Shown: piece after piece, positions 26,665 to 35,927 of the stretch
How the letters are laid out: each line of letters begins with the position of its first letter
How positions within the stretch are numbered: the first letter of the stretch is position 1
Assembly (NCBI RefSeq): GCF_002285635.2
Contig: NZ_CP023049.2
Span: forward strand, 1,426,001-1,490,000
From: Chryseobacterium piperi
GTDB taxonomy: Bacteria > Bacteroidota > Bacteroidia > Flavobacteriales > Weeksellaceae
Length of the DNA stretch: 64,000 nt
Direction: 5' to 3'
The notes under the pieces: model-generated
Told to the model about the DNA's origin: nothing
The model's input: only the letters and a program-made list of their open reading frames with translations
Databases searched by the model: none
Position numbers and translations under genes: made by a program

Positions 26665-29229
26665 TTATTTTACCAACACCTGCGCTCTTCTCAGGTTTTC
26701 ACTTGCCTGTAAAATTTTATTCTTCAGAATAGGATTATAATCCGGATTTTGCGAAAGAAACTCATTGACAATATGGAAAACTTTTGGATCCTGATAACTA
26801 CTCAAAGAAGAACGAAGCCAGTTGTCCGGGAAGAAAATATCTCCTGTTTTTTGAATCTCCTGGAGAAGTTCTAAAGTCTTTGGAAGATATGCAATAGAAG
26901 TTTTTTGTCTTAGCGGATGATGCAAATAGCCCAATGCAGACCCAACAGCCGATTCATTAGCCCTATTCTTTTTTTCAATTAAACTGTTGAAAAAATCATC
27001 CCGGGTTTTCTGATCTGAAGAAGCAGCTTTCATAATGATCTTAAAACGATTGATCCGATCCGGATTCTTAATTCGGGTTAATTGCTCCTGTAATAAATCA
27101 TTATTGTTGTTATTCCGTAAAGCTAATGAAAGAGCAAGACCTGTGAAATCTTCATCATTTAACGATACATCCTGTGGTGGAGTCTGAGATTTCCATATGG
27201 TGTAAAGACGATCATATGCCTTTTGAGACTGAAAAACTCCCTGATACCCGTTAAACAATATTTTCTTATTATTTTTAGTGGTCTGTACCTGTAGTGCTTT
27301 CCATACAATATCTTCTATACTTTCAGATTCTTTCAACCGTTGGGCTTCAGGTAAAAATGCCCAATAAATTCCAGAAATATATCCCATAATAAGACGAAGG
27401 TTCAGTTCCGTAGTTTCTCTTTCCAGCTGCCCTGCATAAAAATGTAATAGCTCTTTTGGTGTCACCCCTGTACCTGCCAGCATATTTTCATACAATGAAA
27501 TATAAGTACTTGCACGGTTTATAGGATCTTTCACCATCGAAAAATCAGACATAGCCGATTGATCAACTTTGAATACTCCATATCCAATCCCTGATGAGTT
27601 AAGTATAATAAAAAGAGGTTTCATTTTTCCTTTCAATTCCGAAATCTCCTGACTCTTTCCGGTAAGCTTTATATCAACCTTCTCAATTCTATCAGGATAA
27701 AATAAGCTAACCTGGAACTCTTGAGGCCATAATTTTTGCTCCTTGCCATGTTCCGGATGTTGAGAGATGGTAAATCTATCTATTTTGTTCCCTTTATATT
27801 CCGTTTGGTAATCAATAACAGGCCTTCCGGGATCATTGACCCATACCTTATTCCAGCTTTGTAAATCTTCTTGCGTATGACTGTCCAGAATTGCAATAAG
27901 ATCCGGCCATGTTGCATTACTGTATGCATATTTTTTAAGATATTCACTAATACCTTTTCTGAAATTATCCTCTCCGATCAATAACTCCAACTGGCGCATC
28001 ATAATGGGTGCCTTGTTGTAAATAATAGGTCCATACATCATTCCTGCATTTTTCAGATTATCCAAAGTCTGTCGGATAGGGTTAGCCCCTAAAGTACGAT
28101 CTACGGAGTAAGCCGCCGGAAAATGCCCCGTTAAAAACTTCAGATCATATACACTTTTATCCGAAGAAGCTCCGGTACTTTTATCTGCCATAAAATTGGC
28201 AAAGACCTCTTTCATCCAGACATCGTTAAACCAATCCATTGTCACCATATCTCCAAACCAGAGATGAGCTACTTCATGAGCCACAAGATTCGAACGATTG
28301 TTTAGCTGGTCTTGGGTAGCATTTTTATCTAGAAATAAGGTTGAATTTTGAAATAAGATCGCCCCGGGATGTTCCATTCCCCCGAACTGAAAGTCAGGAA
28401 CAGCAATCATTCCGTGCTTTTGAAAAGGATGCGGAATACCGGTCCATTTCTCAAAGTAAGCAAGAGAATTCCGGTACAATGTGAAGATAGAATCCATGCT
28501 GTTTTTAATCTTCACAGAGTCTGTTTCACGGTATAAAATTCTGGAGTCCTGCTGATCGATTTTCTGTGTGTAATTTTTAAAATCACCGGCAGCAAAAGAA
28601 AACAGATACGTAGGAAGCAAATCTGATAATGCAAAACTCAATGTCTTTGTTCCTTTCTGTTGGGTTGTTTCTTTTAATTTTCCATTGGCTATGGCACTCC
28701 ACTTTTCAGGAATGGTCAATACCAAAGAATAGTTAGCTTTTAGATTAGGCTGATCAAAACACGGAAAAACAGTTCGTGCACGATCCGGAACAAATAAAGC
28801 ATATAAATATCCGTCACGTCTGTTTAACGCCCCATCACCGGCAAGAAACGTAAAATGAATCTGATTGGATCCTAATTTCAGGTATTTCCCATCAATAATT
28901 ACATGTTCTTCTTTCAAAACAGGTTTTATCATCTTTCCATTTACCGATACAGATTTTAAAGAGGCAGCTTCTTCTTTGAAATCTATCTGTAAGGGAGTAT
29001 CATTTTGTTTTTTATAATTGAAAGTAAGAGTTTCGGTTCCTAAAATCCTTTCTGATTTACTTTCGGGAATTTTTAAGTTGATATCATATTTGATCTCACT
29101 TAATGTACTTTTTCTCAACTGAGCCAGTTCATATGAGACACCAGATTCTACCCCAGGCCGGGATTGTACTTGTGCATGATAATAACTATTGAAAGCCACC
29201 AAAAATAATACTAATAACCCTTTTTTCAT
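26665..29229 (-). CDS. Secreted M1 family aminopeptidase
   Basis: 854 residues with an N-terminal signal peptide (about 1-19). The gluzincin motif HEVAH is at 318-322, with the second zinc ligand E341 in WMKEVFANF, the usual spacing. The exopeptidase motif reads GGMEH at 283-287 where most M1 enzymes have GAMEN, so substrate preference may differ. The C-terminal half is helical, as in the ERAP-type domain. It removes N-terminal amino acids from peptides in the periplasm or outside. It is divergent from the M60 peptidase gene; the two could cooperate in protein breakdown. Confidence 0.92.
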   Translation of the reverse strand: MKKGLLVLFLVAFNSYYHAQVQSRPGVESGVSYELAQLRKSTLSEIKYDINLKIPESKSERILGTETLTFNYKKQNDTPLQIDFKEEAASLKSVSVNGKMIKPVLKEEHVIIDGKYLKLGSNQIHFTFLAGDGALNRRDGYLYALFVPDRARTVFPCFDQPNLKANYSLVLTIPEKWSAIANGKLKETTQQKGTKTLSFALSDLLPTYLFSFAAGDFKNYTQKIDQQDSRILYRETDSVKIKNSMDSIFTLYRNSLAYFEKWTGIPHPFQKHGMIAVPDFQFGGMEHPGAILFQNSTLFLDKNATQDQLNNRSNLVAHEVAHLWFGDMVTMDWFNDVWMKEVFANFMADKSTGASSDKSVYDLKFLTGHFPAAYSVDRTLGANPIRQTLDNLKNAGMMYGPIIYNKAPIMMRQLELLIGEDNFRKGISEYLKKYAYSNATWPDLIAILDSHTQEDLQSWNKVWVNDPGRPVIDYQTEYKGNKIDRFTISQHPEHGKEQKLWPQEFQVSLFYPDRIEKVDIKLTGKSQEISELKGKMKPLFIILNSSGIGYGVFKVDQSAMSDFSMVKDPINRASTYISLYENMLAGTGVTPKELLHFYAGQLERETTELNLRLIMGYISGIYWAFLPEAQRLKESESIEDIVWKALQVQTTKNNKKILFNGYQGVFQSQKAYDRLYTIWKSQTPPQDVSLNDEDFTGLALSLALRNNNNNDLLQEQLTRIKNPDRINRFKIIMKAASSDQKTRDDFFNSLIEKKNRANESAVGSALGYLHHPLRQKTSIAYLPKTLELLQEIQKTGDIFFPDNWLRSSLSSYQDPKVFHIVNEFLSQNPDYNPILKNKILQASENLRRAQVLVK

Positions 29230-29619
29230 GAATCAAATATAAGAATAGAATCGGAATTGAAAAGATTATGCATAATACAATCAACTTTTTTATTTCAAAT
29301 TTGAGCAGGAAAACTCCGAATAATTTTCCCCGTTCACCCTCTATCTACTATTTATGTTTCTTACATTCAGCACAATCATTAATGATCCCTTACATTTATT
29401 CCAAAAAAGAATAAAATAGAAATATTTTGATTTAAATATAAACAAAAATTAACATTGTATTCCAATTTCTACCTGAACATGCATAAATACTCACATCCTA
29501 GAATGGAAGGGGTTTTTGATGTAAAAAAAATAACACATAAGCTTTATTTTCAATATATTAGCAAGTAAGTAAAACAAAATTTGTTTTATTCTACACACCT
29601 AACTAAAATTTATACAAGT
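29230..29619. other. Divergent promoter region between the M1 and M60 peptidase genes
   Basis: 390 bp with AT-rich sequence, presumably holding promoters for both genes. I see no clear operator or hairpin. Confidence 0.5.
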
Positions 29620-32301
29620 ATGAAAAAGATTAATTATTTTCAGGGTATCATTCTATACCTTGTTGGTTCGTTTGCATTGAGCGCAAACAATCATGCCTCT
29701 ATCTCACATCTTACTTCCGAACCTCAATCCGGAAAGGGTTTCCTGGAAGCTCCACCTCCCAGTAGCAATCAAGACTGTATTATTCCTGCTGATACGTACA
29801 CCTCTGTTTCTTCTGATCAGAAAGTTAGTGTTAAGGCTATAGGAACCACTGCTTCCTCTTTCCAGCCGGGAACCAACATCGATAAGAGTTTCGACGGAAA
29901 TCTCTCGACCATTTATCATTCTTTGTGGAACGCTACAGTTCTTCCCGTTGTGCTCAATTATCGTTTTGATGGAAATACTCGTATAGACTACCTGAGGTAT
30001 ATCCCCAGAACAGATGGTAATACGAATGGAAATTTTGGAAAAGTAAGGATTAGCTATAATACCAAAACGGTTAGTAATCTGATCACATTACTGGAATATG
30101 ATTTTGAACAAAAAAGCAGCCCCACTAAAGTCGTATTTCCCAATGGTATTACTCCCTTGAATATACAGATAACAGTGACCAATGGCGCCGGAGGGTTCGT
30201 AAGCTGTGCAGAGATGGAGTTTTACCAGGCATCTTCTGACACCAATTCTTATGCTAATATTTTCGCTGACGATATTTATTCTCAACTAAAGCCCGGTGTG
30301 ACTCAAGCAGATATCAACCAAATTACTTCTCCCTTTTACAAAGCATTGGCACAATGCCTGTTCAACAAAACCTACGATCTCACATACAGGGTTAAGAACT
30401 ATGAGGTATATACCCCGGTAGATGTACTAGCTAAAGCTTTAAAAACTTCTACTTATAGTCCTTTTGAAAATCCTACCGGTATTTTCTTTAAAAAGGGAAC
30501 CAAAGCTATTCTCTTTGTCAAAGACCTTCCTAATAATAACATTTCGTTGAGGGTCCGGGATTTTGCCAATGAAGCCAACTCTACAGACCGTTCCTACAAG
30601 CTGGAAAAAGGACTCAATATGATAGACATTACAGATGATGGCTTAGGCTACATCAACTATTATAACAACAATACTTCCCTTCCTCCGGTTACCATAAACA
30701 TTGTATCCGGTACCATCAATGGTATTTTTAATGCAAACACTTCCACGAATGACGACTGGAAAACTTTACTTGCCAACAACGTATATCCAAAACTTGATAT
30801 CATTGGCCAATATACCCATCTGGTATATGATAAGAAACCACTGCAACAAAATGTCCCTGATGATGGATTGGGTTTCATAACACTTTACAACAATATTGTT
30901 AAACTCCAGCACATCCAAAATGGATTATTCAAATACAATAAAGTTCCTAAAAACAGAATGTTTGCCTGGACAGAATCCAAAGGAGGCTGGTATGCATCCG
31001 GTATGGGTGCTCATTTTGATCTTAACTGGGGAACACCAAACAGCACCTCTATCAATAAACTTGACCTATGGGGAGTTGCCCATGAGTTTGGCCATGTGAA
31101 TCAAATTCGTCCGGGACTTAAATGGGTTGGGACTTCTGATGTAACCAACAATATTTATTCGCTATGGACTACCCATTTATATGGAACAGGCCACTCCCGT
31201 TATCGCTTAGATACAGAAGTTATTAATGACACCTACGGCAATAAAGTAGCCGGCGGCAGAATGAATGCTTTTCTTAATAACGGAATTATCAACGGTGAGC
31301 TATGGCAATTCCAAAAAGGTCCGGATAAGATGACCAATTACCAAAACGGAGGAGATTTATTTGTAAAACTAGCCCCCATCTGGCAACTGATGTTATATTA
31401 TCAACTGGCCGGAGAAGGCAACAGTTGGTATAAACCCGATTGGTCCGCCGATATGGCTGAGCGGGTAAGAAACATCAGCCCCGCAATAGAAGCAACGATG
31501 AGTAACGGAAGAATGCAGCTTGATTTTATGAAAAACTTCTGTGATATCGTGGGTGAAGACCTTACCGATTTCTTTAAAAAAGCAGGAATGCTAAAACCAG
31601 TCAACCGAAGAGTAGATGATTACACACCGGCACAACTCACCATAACACAAGCTGATTGTGATAATCTTGTTGCCTATGCTTCTAAGTATCCTAAACCTGC
31701 ATCTCCGGTTATTTATTATTTAAGTATCAATAGTGTAGATGCTTACAAAAATAAAGCATCTATCATAGGTACTACCGGTGTAGGTGTAACGTTAGACGGT
31801 GATGTTCTTACTATCAATCATCAGCAATGGAAAAATGTAGCTGCCTTTGAAACCTATGACGGAAGTACACTCCTTCGTGCTGCCATTTACGGTACCGGTA
31901 CCAGAGATAACAGTCTGACTAAAATTCAGCTGCCTGTGCAAAATGCCAGCGTATATGCTGTAGGCTGGGATGGTAATAAAATCCTGGTGTATCCTGAAGT
32001 TTCCTCTTCAGCAGCCAAAAGTGCAGAGGCTTCACCAGCTGAAAACCAACTTTCTCTTTATCCTAATCCTGCCAAGATATTGGATGAAGTCAAGATTAAA
32101 TTAAACAATGCGAAAGGAAAATATAAGCTACAAGTCTTCTCCTATAACGGAAAAGCGGTTATAGAATCTTCCGGATCTATCGAAGAGCTCAATAATACTA
32201 TGGGTAGATCTCTTTCTAAACTGACCTTAGGAACCTATCTTGTGAAATTGACCAGTGTAGATAGCGGAACTACCTACCAGACTAAGCTCATCAGACAATA
32301 A
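29620..32301 (+). CDS. Secreted M60 family metallopeptidase with F5/8C module and T9SS sorting domain
   Basis: 893 residues from ATG 29620 (a TTG frame begins 39 bp upstream). The start is chosen because a signal peptide follows directly. An F5/8 type C or CBM32-like module lies at about 55-205. The M60 (enhancin-like) catalytic region has HEFGH at 488-492 in WGVAHEFGHVNQ. The last 80 residues (LSLYPNPA..., ending TYLVKL...TKLIRQ) form a type A T9SS sorting domain, so it is secreted across the outer membrane and probably surface-anchored. M60 peptidases with such modules cut mucin-type O-glycoproteins; that activity is inference here. Its carbohydrate module resembles that of the GH31 enzyme in this window. 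Confidence 0.92.
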   Translation: MKKINYFQGIILYLVGSFALSANNHASISHLTSEPQSGKGFLEAPPPSSNQDCIIPADTYTSVSSDQKVSVKAIGTTASSFQPGTNIDKSFDGNLSTIYHSLWNATVLPVVLNYRFDGNTRIDYLRYIPRTDGNTNGNFGKVRISYNTKTVSNLITLLEYDFEQKSSPTKVVFPNGITPLNIQITVTNGAGGFVSCAEMEFYQASSDTNSYANIFADDIYSQLKPGVTQADINQITSPFYKALAQCLFNKTYDLTYRVKNYEVYTPVDVLAKALKTSTYSPFENPTGIFFKKGTKAILFVKDLPNNNISLRVRDFANEANSTDRSYKLEKGLNMIDITDDGLGYINYYNNNTSLPPVTINIVSGTINGIFNANTSTNDDWKTLLANNVYPKLDIIGQYTHLVYDKKPLQQNVPDDGLGFITLYNNIVKLQHIQNGLFKYNKVPKNRMFAWTESKGGWYASGMGAHFDLNWGTPNSTSINKLDLWGVAHEFGHVNQIRPGLKWVGTSDVTNNIYSLWTTHLYGTGHSRYRLDTEVINDTYGNKVAGGRMNAFLNNGIINGELWQFQKGPDKMTNYQNGGDLFVKLAPIWQLMLYYQLAGEGNSWYKPDWSADMAERVRNISPAIEATMSNGRMQLDFMKNFCDIVGEDLTDFFKKAGMLKPVNRRVDDYTPAQLTITQADCDNLVAYASKYPKPASPVIYYLSINSVDAYKNKASIIGTTGVGVTLDGDVLTINHQQWKNVAAFETYDGSTLLRAAIYGTGTRDNSLTKIQLPVQNASVYAVGWDGNKILVYPEVSSSAAKSAEASPAENQLSLYPNPAKILDEVKIKLNNAKGKYKLQVFSYNGKAVIESSGSIEELNNTMGRSLSKLTLGTYLVKLTSVDSGTTYQTKLIRQ

Positions 32302-32327
32302 CCTTTTCAAATTATTGATTTATAAAA

Positions 32328-32355
32328 AAGTCTGCCTCAGTTATGAGGCAGACTT
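32328..32355 (+). terminator. Terminator of the M60 peptidase gene
   Basis: Perfect 12-bp stem AAGTCTGCCTCA / TGAGGCAGACTT with a 4-base loop, starting 26 bp after the stop codon. Confidence 0.9.
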
Positions 32356-32971
32356 CTCTCTTTATCGGATCCTATCTTGACGTTTTATTGGTTTAGATTT
32401 GCAGATTGGGCATATTAGAAAGATTTATAATAGTTTTTGATTTTATAGAACTCCTAGTATTTGTAAAAGCAAAATCGCTGGTTTACAAAATGGCAAATTC
32501 TGCGAGTGCTTGTCATTTCAACAGGAGAAATCTCTTAATGAGATGCTTAAAAATTTGTGGCTTAATTCTTTTGACCAGATTACTCTGATCTGCACCAATG
32601 TTTATAATTATTTTCACTCTCTCTGATTGAGCTGATTAGGCAAATCTTATAAAAATCTTTGATTTTTATAGACTTATGTGTACTTCTTATGTAATGTAAT
32701 ATTTATCTAACTTCAATAACTTAAGTGTTTAAAAACTTTTGTGTCTTTTGTGATTTTTTTTACCCACAGATTCCTCAGGTTAACACAGATGTTTATGGTT
32801 ATTTTTTCGCTAGAGGATTTGTATTACTTTGTTTAGATTCCTAACAGACACTAAAAGTTCGACGAAGTCAATGACAAGGTGTTCGCACCAGCGTAGAGGA
32901 CTTATTGAAGCTGCTAAATTTAAACATTGTACTTTTATAAAACCAAAGCCACTTAATGAGTGACTTTGGTT
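32356..32971. repeat. Intergenic region with dispersed repeat fragments
   Basis: About 615 bp without a gene. It contains CTCTCTGATTGAGCTGATTA, TTCCTCAGGTTAACACAGAT, an AGGAGAAATCTCTTAATGA block and a GTTCGACGAAGTCAATGACA block, all related to pieces found near 24.4, 26.5, 42.6 and 52.4 kb. A 60-codon frame at 32406-32588 overlaps these pieces and is not credible. Confidence 0.65.
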
Positions 32972-33409
32972 TTATAAAAATATTGATTCGTTTAAAATTT
33001 TTGATATTATCCCGCCAAGTTCAATCTCGTCTATTTTACCATAATCAAAATATTGAATTCTCTCAGAGTCTTCATCAAGTCCTTTTTCTGGATCTATACA
33101 TTTGTAGGGTATAACCTCTAGTTTTTCTTTATCTAAAAAAAGCCCACAACTAATAGAGTTAGAATAAAGCTTTTTAAAAGAAGATTCTTTCATTTCCTTT
33201 AATACTTTTTTTGAGATATTCTCTTTTGGATATGATATCAATTTACTTGCTGCTAAAGATTCTGCAACTCGTTTGCCCAACTCTTCTGTGTCGTCTGAAA
33301 TAGATATAATAAAAATGGGCGTATCTGATACATACGTTCCTGTATCCGTTTTATAGAGCGTTATGATTTTATAATTTTCTTTTGTCTTATATATTTTACA
33401 CGCTTTCAT
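32972..33409 (-). CDS. Possible CdiI-type immunity protein (DUF1436-like)
   Basis: 145 residues, no signal peptide. The pattern (short N-terminal strands, SISDDTEELGKRVAESLAAS, a middle VIPYKC segment and a C-terminal IDEIELGGIISKILNES helix) resembles contact-dependent inhibition immunity proteins of the CdiI_3/DUF1436 group. No CdiA, LXG or polymorphic toxin gene adjoins it, so it would be an orphan immunity gene. The family call is from memory of the fold pattern and is uncertain; it may be another small cytosolic protein. Confidence 0.5.
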   Translation of the reverse strand: MKACKIYKTKENYKIITLYKTDTGTYVSDTPIFIISISDDTEELGKRVAESLAASKLISYPKENISKKVLKEMKESSFKKLYSNSISCGLFLDKEKLEVIPYKCIDPEKGLDEDSERIQYFDYGKIDEIELGGIISKILNESIFL

Positions 33410-33455
33410 AAACTGTTATTTTATAACTTTTATATTCATTTGAATATTCATTCTG

Positions 33456-33478
33456 GGCACGAGCTTCTAGCTCGTGCC
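33456..33478. repeat. GC-rich palindrome (REP-like)
   Basis: GGCACGAGC / GCTCGTGCC, a perfect 9-bp stem with 5-base loop, much richer in GC than its surroundings and followed by CAGCGAGGGGAC. It looks like a repetitive extragenic palindrome, possibly of a different family from those beside the transposase at 34573-35178. Confidence 0.65.
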
Positions 33479-33706
33479 AGCGAGGGGACTTTACTTACTA
33501 TTTCAGAAAGGTATATACATGAGGAAACATATTTTTTAAATACCTATTCTTTACTATTGGATTATTACCATAACTTAACCCAACATCTAAACAAGACTTT
33601 ATCAAATATTTTTGTTTTTTATTAACCCCCCGCTACTGCACGAATCATTTCGTATAGTCACATAAACATTTTACAAGTCCCGGAAACACTCTTTATTGAT
33701 TTTTTA

Positions 33707-33925
33707 TTATTTATGATGTGAACTATCATTATACTGCCAGAGAACATTAATAATTTTCCATGTACCATTCAACTTCACAAGATGCATATAGTCAATCCAC
33801 TCATCCGCAATAAGTTTAACTGATGCCGTCTTATCTGAAACATCAAGAAATTTAATCTCTTTTTTGGGAACAATAGGGAATCTATCTTTTTTTCTATTGT
33901 AGCTTTTTTCAGCTAATAGAACCAC
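33707..33925 (-). pseudogene. C-terminal fragment of an NTF2-like (SnoaL/lumazine-binding type) protein
   Basis: The last 45 residues or so (SDKTASVKLIADEWIDYMHL, then LNGTWKIINVLWQ) match the final strands of NTF2-like proteins of the putative lumazine-binding group. The N-terminal two thirds are missing; upstream DNA is a CACAGATGTTTATG dispersed-repeat fragment. This looks like a gene truncated by repeat-associated rearrangement. Confidence 0.6.
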
Positions 33926-33949
33926 AGATGTTTATGTTATATTAGCAGA

Positions 33950-34339
33950 TTATTTCTTAGATTTAAATTTCTCCAATTCCTGTTTCAGAGCTTCAACCTG
34001 CTCTTTCAACAGGTCAATATATTCTTTATGGTTTTCCAACATATATTCCGGAATATTATAATATTGGTATTGGTTATAATTACCCGTTTGACTATTGGTA
34101 CTTGTGTTAGAACTGCTATCATTAAATGTTAGATTTTGTACAACATTCCCTGTTCTTTCTTCTTTAATATCTTCCACCGGAACGTCTAAAGCTTTCGCCA
34201 ACTTTTCCCACTCATCATCAAAGATTCTGACCTCCCCATTCTCCTTACGGCAATAATTGGAAACATCCGTTGACAGGATATTTGACATGTATTCCTGAGT
34301 ATATCCTCTCCTTTTTCTTAGACTTCTTAGCTTTTCCAT
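33950..34339 (-). CDS. XRE-family HTH transcriptional regulator
   Basis: 129 residues from the ATG at 34339; the longer frame upstream is hydrophobic and unlikely to be real. The helix-turn-helix covers about 1-60 (MEKLRSLRKRRGYTQEYMSN, then KLAKALDVPVEDI). An Asn/Ser/Gln-rich linker follows, then a C-terminal coiled coil (YIDLLKEQVEALKQELEKF) for oligomerisation. This layout is common in Bacteroidota XRE proteins that control nearby mobile or toxin genes. No clear target is visible. Confidence 0.82.
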   Translation of the reverse strand: MEKLRSLRKRRGYTQEYMSNILSTDVSNYCRKENGEVRIFDDEWEKLAKALDVPVEDIKEERTGNVVQNLTFNDSSSNTSTNSQTGNYNQYQYYNIPEYMLENHKEYIDLLKEQVEALKQELEKFKSKK

Positions 34340-34541
34340 AGTGATTGTATATGTGCTTTGTACAAATATAAAAAAAATTGTTGTTTTTAATAGGATGTTT
34401 TTTAGTTCCCCCCTAAACAAAACTGATTGAAGTGTTTCTAGAATATGCTCTTTTCCTCTAGCTCTTATTATTTGTGAAACAGTAAAATGAGATAATAACA
34501 AAAGCCTAAAATAAACAAAGCCAGCTTTGCTTATGGTTGCT

Positions 34542-34564
34542 GCGCAAAGTCTCTGACTTTGAGC
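34542..34564. repeat. REP palindrome beside the RAYT gene
   Basis: GCGCAAAGTC-TCT-GACTTTGAGC, a 10-bp stem with one mismatch, lies 8 bp after the stop of the REP-associated transposase. It is nearly the same as the palindrome at 35282-35304. Confidence 0.8.
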
Positions 34565-34572
34565 TATCATTT

Positions 34573-35178
34573 TCACTCATCATAATTATTATATTTCCAA
34601 AATTCATTTTTCTTATTAATATCTATAATAGGATTTTCAGCAATCTCAACCTCAATGAGCCCTTTTCCATAAGTATAATTACTAGCCGAAGAATAAAGAT
34701 AACGATATCCTTTTTCAACAAGTCCAGCCCTTACAGGATTGAGATGAATATAATTCAATTTATCCCACATGAAGTATAAGGTAAATATTTCTTCTGCATG
34801 ATTACCATATTGCCAAAACTGATAAGTCTTATTTCTATTATGCGTTTCCGTTGCTTTAGAAAACCTTTCTAACATCCATTCTCTTCTGCTTTCAGGTTCA
34901 CTTTGAATTTTTTCAAGGATACTTTTAGCTGTAAACTTTTTAAAATCTCTTAATAAGCCTGATAAATTATTATCTTTTGATTGTACTATTAGATGAAGAT
35001 GATTAGTCATCATTACATAACCATAAAGAATCATTCCCTTATTCTTAATACAGAAATCTAATGACTCTATGATGACATCCCTGTAGTTTTTTCGTGAAAA
35101 AATATCAATCCAGTCTATAACTGTACAGGTAACAAAATGCGGTTTCTCCTGATCTCTTATAATATAGCCTTCTTTCAT
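34573..35178 (-). CDS. REP-associated tyrosine transposase (Y1_Tnp, RAYT)
   Basis: 201 residues. The HUH motif is H60-L-H62 in TNHLHLIVQS, and the catalytic Tyr is probably in KLNYIHLNPVRAGLV in the C-terminal third. Length and order match stand-alone RAYT proteins of Bacteroidota, which are relatives of IS200/IS605 TnpA and process REP palindromes. REP hairpins lie just downstream and about 100 bp upstream. RAYTs are usually domesticated rather than mobile. Frame is intact. Confidence 0.88.
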   Translation of the reverse strand: MKEGYIIRDQEKPHFVTCTVIDWIDIFSRKNYRDVIIESLDFCIKNKGMILYGYVMMTNHLHLIVQSKDNNLSGLLRDFKKFTAKSILEKIQSEPESRREWMLERFSKATETHNRNKTYQFWQYGNHAEEIFTLYFMWDKLNYIHLNPVRAGLVEKGYRYLYSSASNYTYGKGLIEVEIAENPIIDINKKNEFWKYNNYDE

Positions 35179-35272
35179 CTTTACATGTGTTTATTTTAAA
35201 TACATGCATTTTAAAGGAATCATTCAAAAAAGTTTTATATAAAAAACAAAATGTTTGCTATTAAATAAAAAA

Positions 35273-35494
35273 TTACTTATTGCTCAAAGTCGCAGACTTT
35301 GAGCAGCTGGGGCAGCTGGGAGTCATTATACACCATGCATGAATTTCTAAGCCTTTCTCTTTCTGACAAAAACTAAGGCTTTCTAAAAAAAGGTCTTTAT
35401 ATTCGTTTCTTGTAAAAACATCTAGCCAACCTACAAATGCAAAACTCACAAAATACAACCCTTCCGGATTGTGAAATTTATAGCTCCTACTCAT
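35273..35494 (-). pseudogene. N-terminal fragment of a second RAYT-like transposase, cut at a REP palindrome
   Basis: The first 57 codons (YFVSFAFVGWLDVFTRNEY, IHAWCIMT) follow the N-terminus of RAYT proteins up to where the HUH motif should begin. There the frame runs into a REP palindrome and stops. It is a different subfamily from the intact gene at 34573-35178. Confidence 0.8.
35282..35304. repeat. REP palindrome, perfect
   Basis: GCTCAAAGTC-GCA-GACTTTGAGC, a perfect 10-bp stem with 3-base loop, followed by GCTGGGGCAGCTGGG. It sits exactly at the break of the truncated RAYT-like gene. Confidence 0.85.
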
Positions 35495-35927
35495 CCAAAA
35501 TATATTAATACTTAAAGATAATAGTTATTATTAATATTTTTTATAATTTATTAAATTATTTTTCCAGTTTATCACAATTACAATAATCCTTATTCATCTA
35601 TTAACTAGAAATCGTCTTTATCATTAAGCACTACCATTAATTATAATAAAATTCACACAATAAAAATAAAATATGAATTTTATAATACCAATAATTAATT
35701 TTACATCAATAAAAAACAATATTCTTATTATCATAGTATTTTTATAAAAACTTGCAGTTATCTTTGCCAGTGAAATTTTCGAAAATACCTGTTGATAAAG
35801 AAAAGTATTCTATTTTTTCAATTCAACATTTAAATTTTTCGTTTAATATCTCTTTGTAATTTATTATTTCAACACCAATAACATCAATATACTATTCAAA
35901 AAATTTACTACTTAAAAAATAAACTGA
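35495..35927. promoter_or_regulatory. AT-rich region upstream of the TonB receptor gene
   Basis: About 430 bp without a gene. A -7 like element TATCTTTG lies at 35759-35766, which would give a 5' leader of about 160 bases. No riboswitch-like fold was recognised. Confidence 0.45.

Noticed and set aside
32406..32588. 60-codon frame on the plus strand
   Set aside because: Overlaps repeat blocks and has no protein-like features.
34340..34576. N-terminal extension of the XRE regulator
   Set aside because: The HTH starts directly at the ATG at 34339; the extra 79 residues cross repeat DNA and the REP palindrome.
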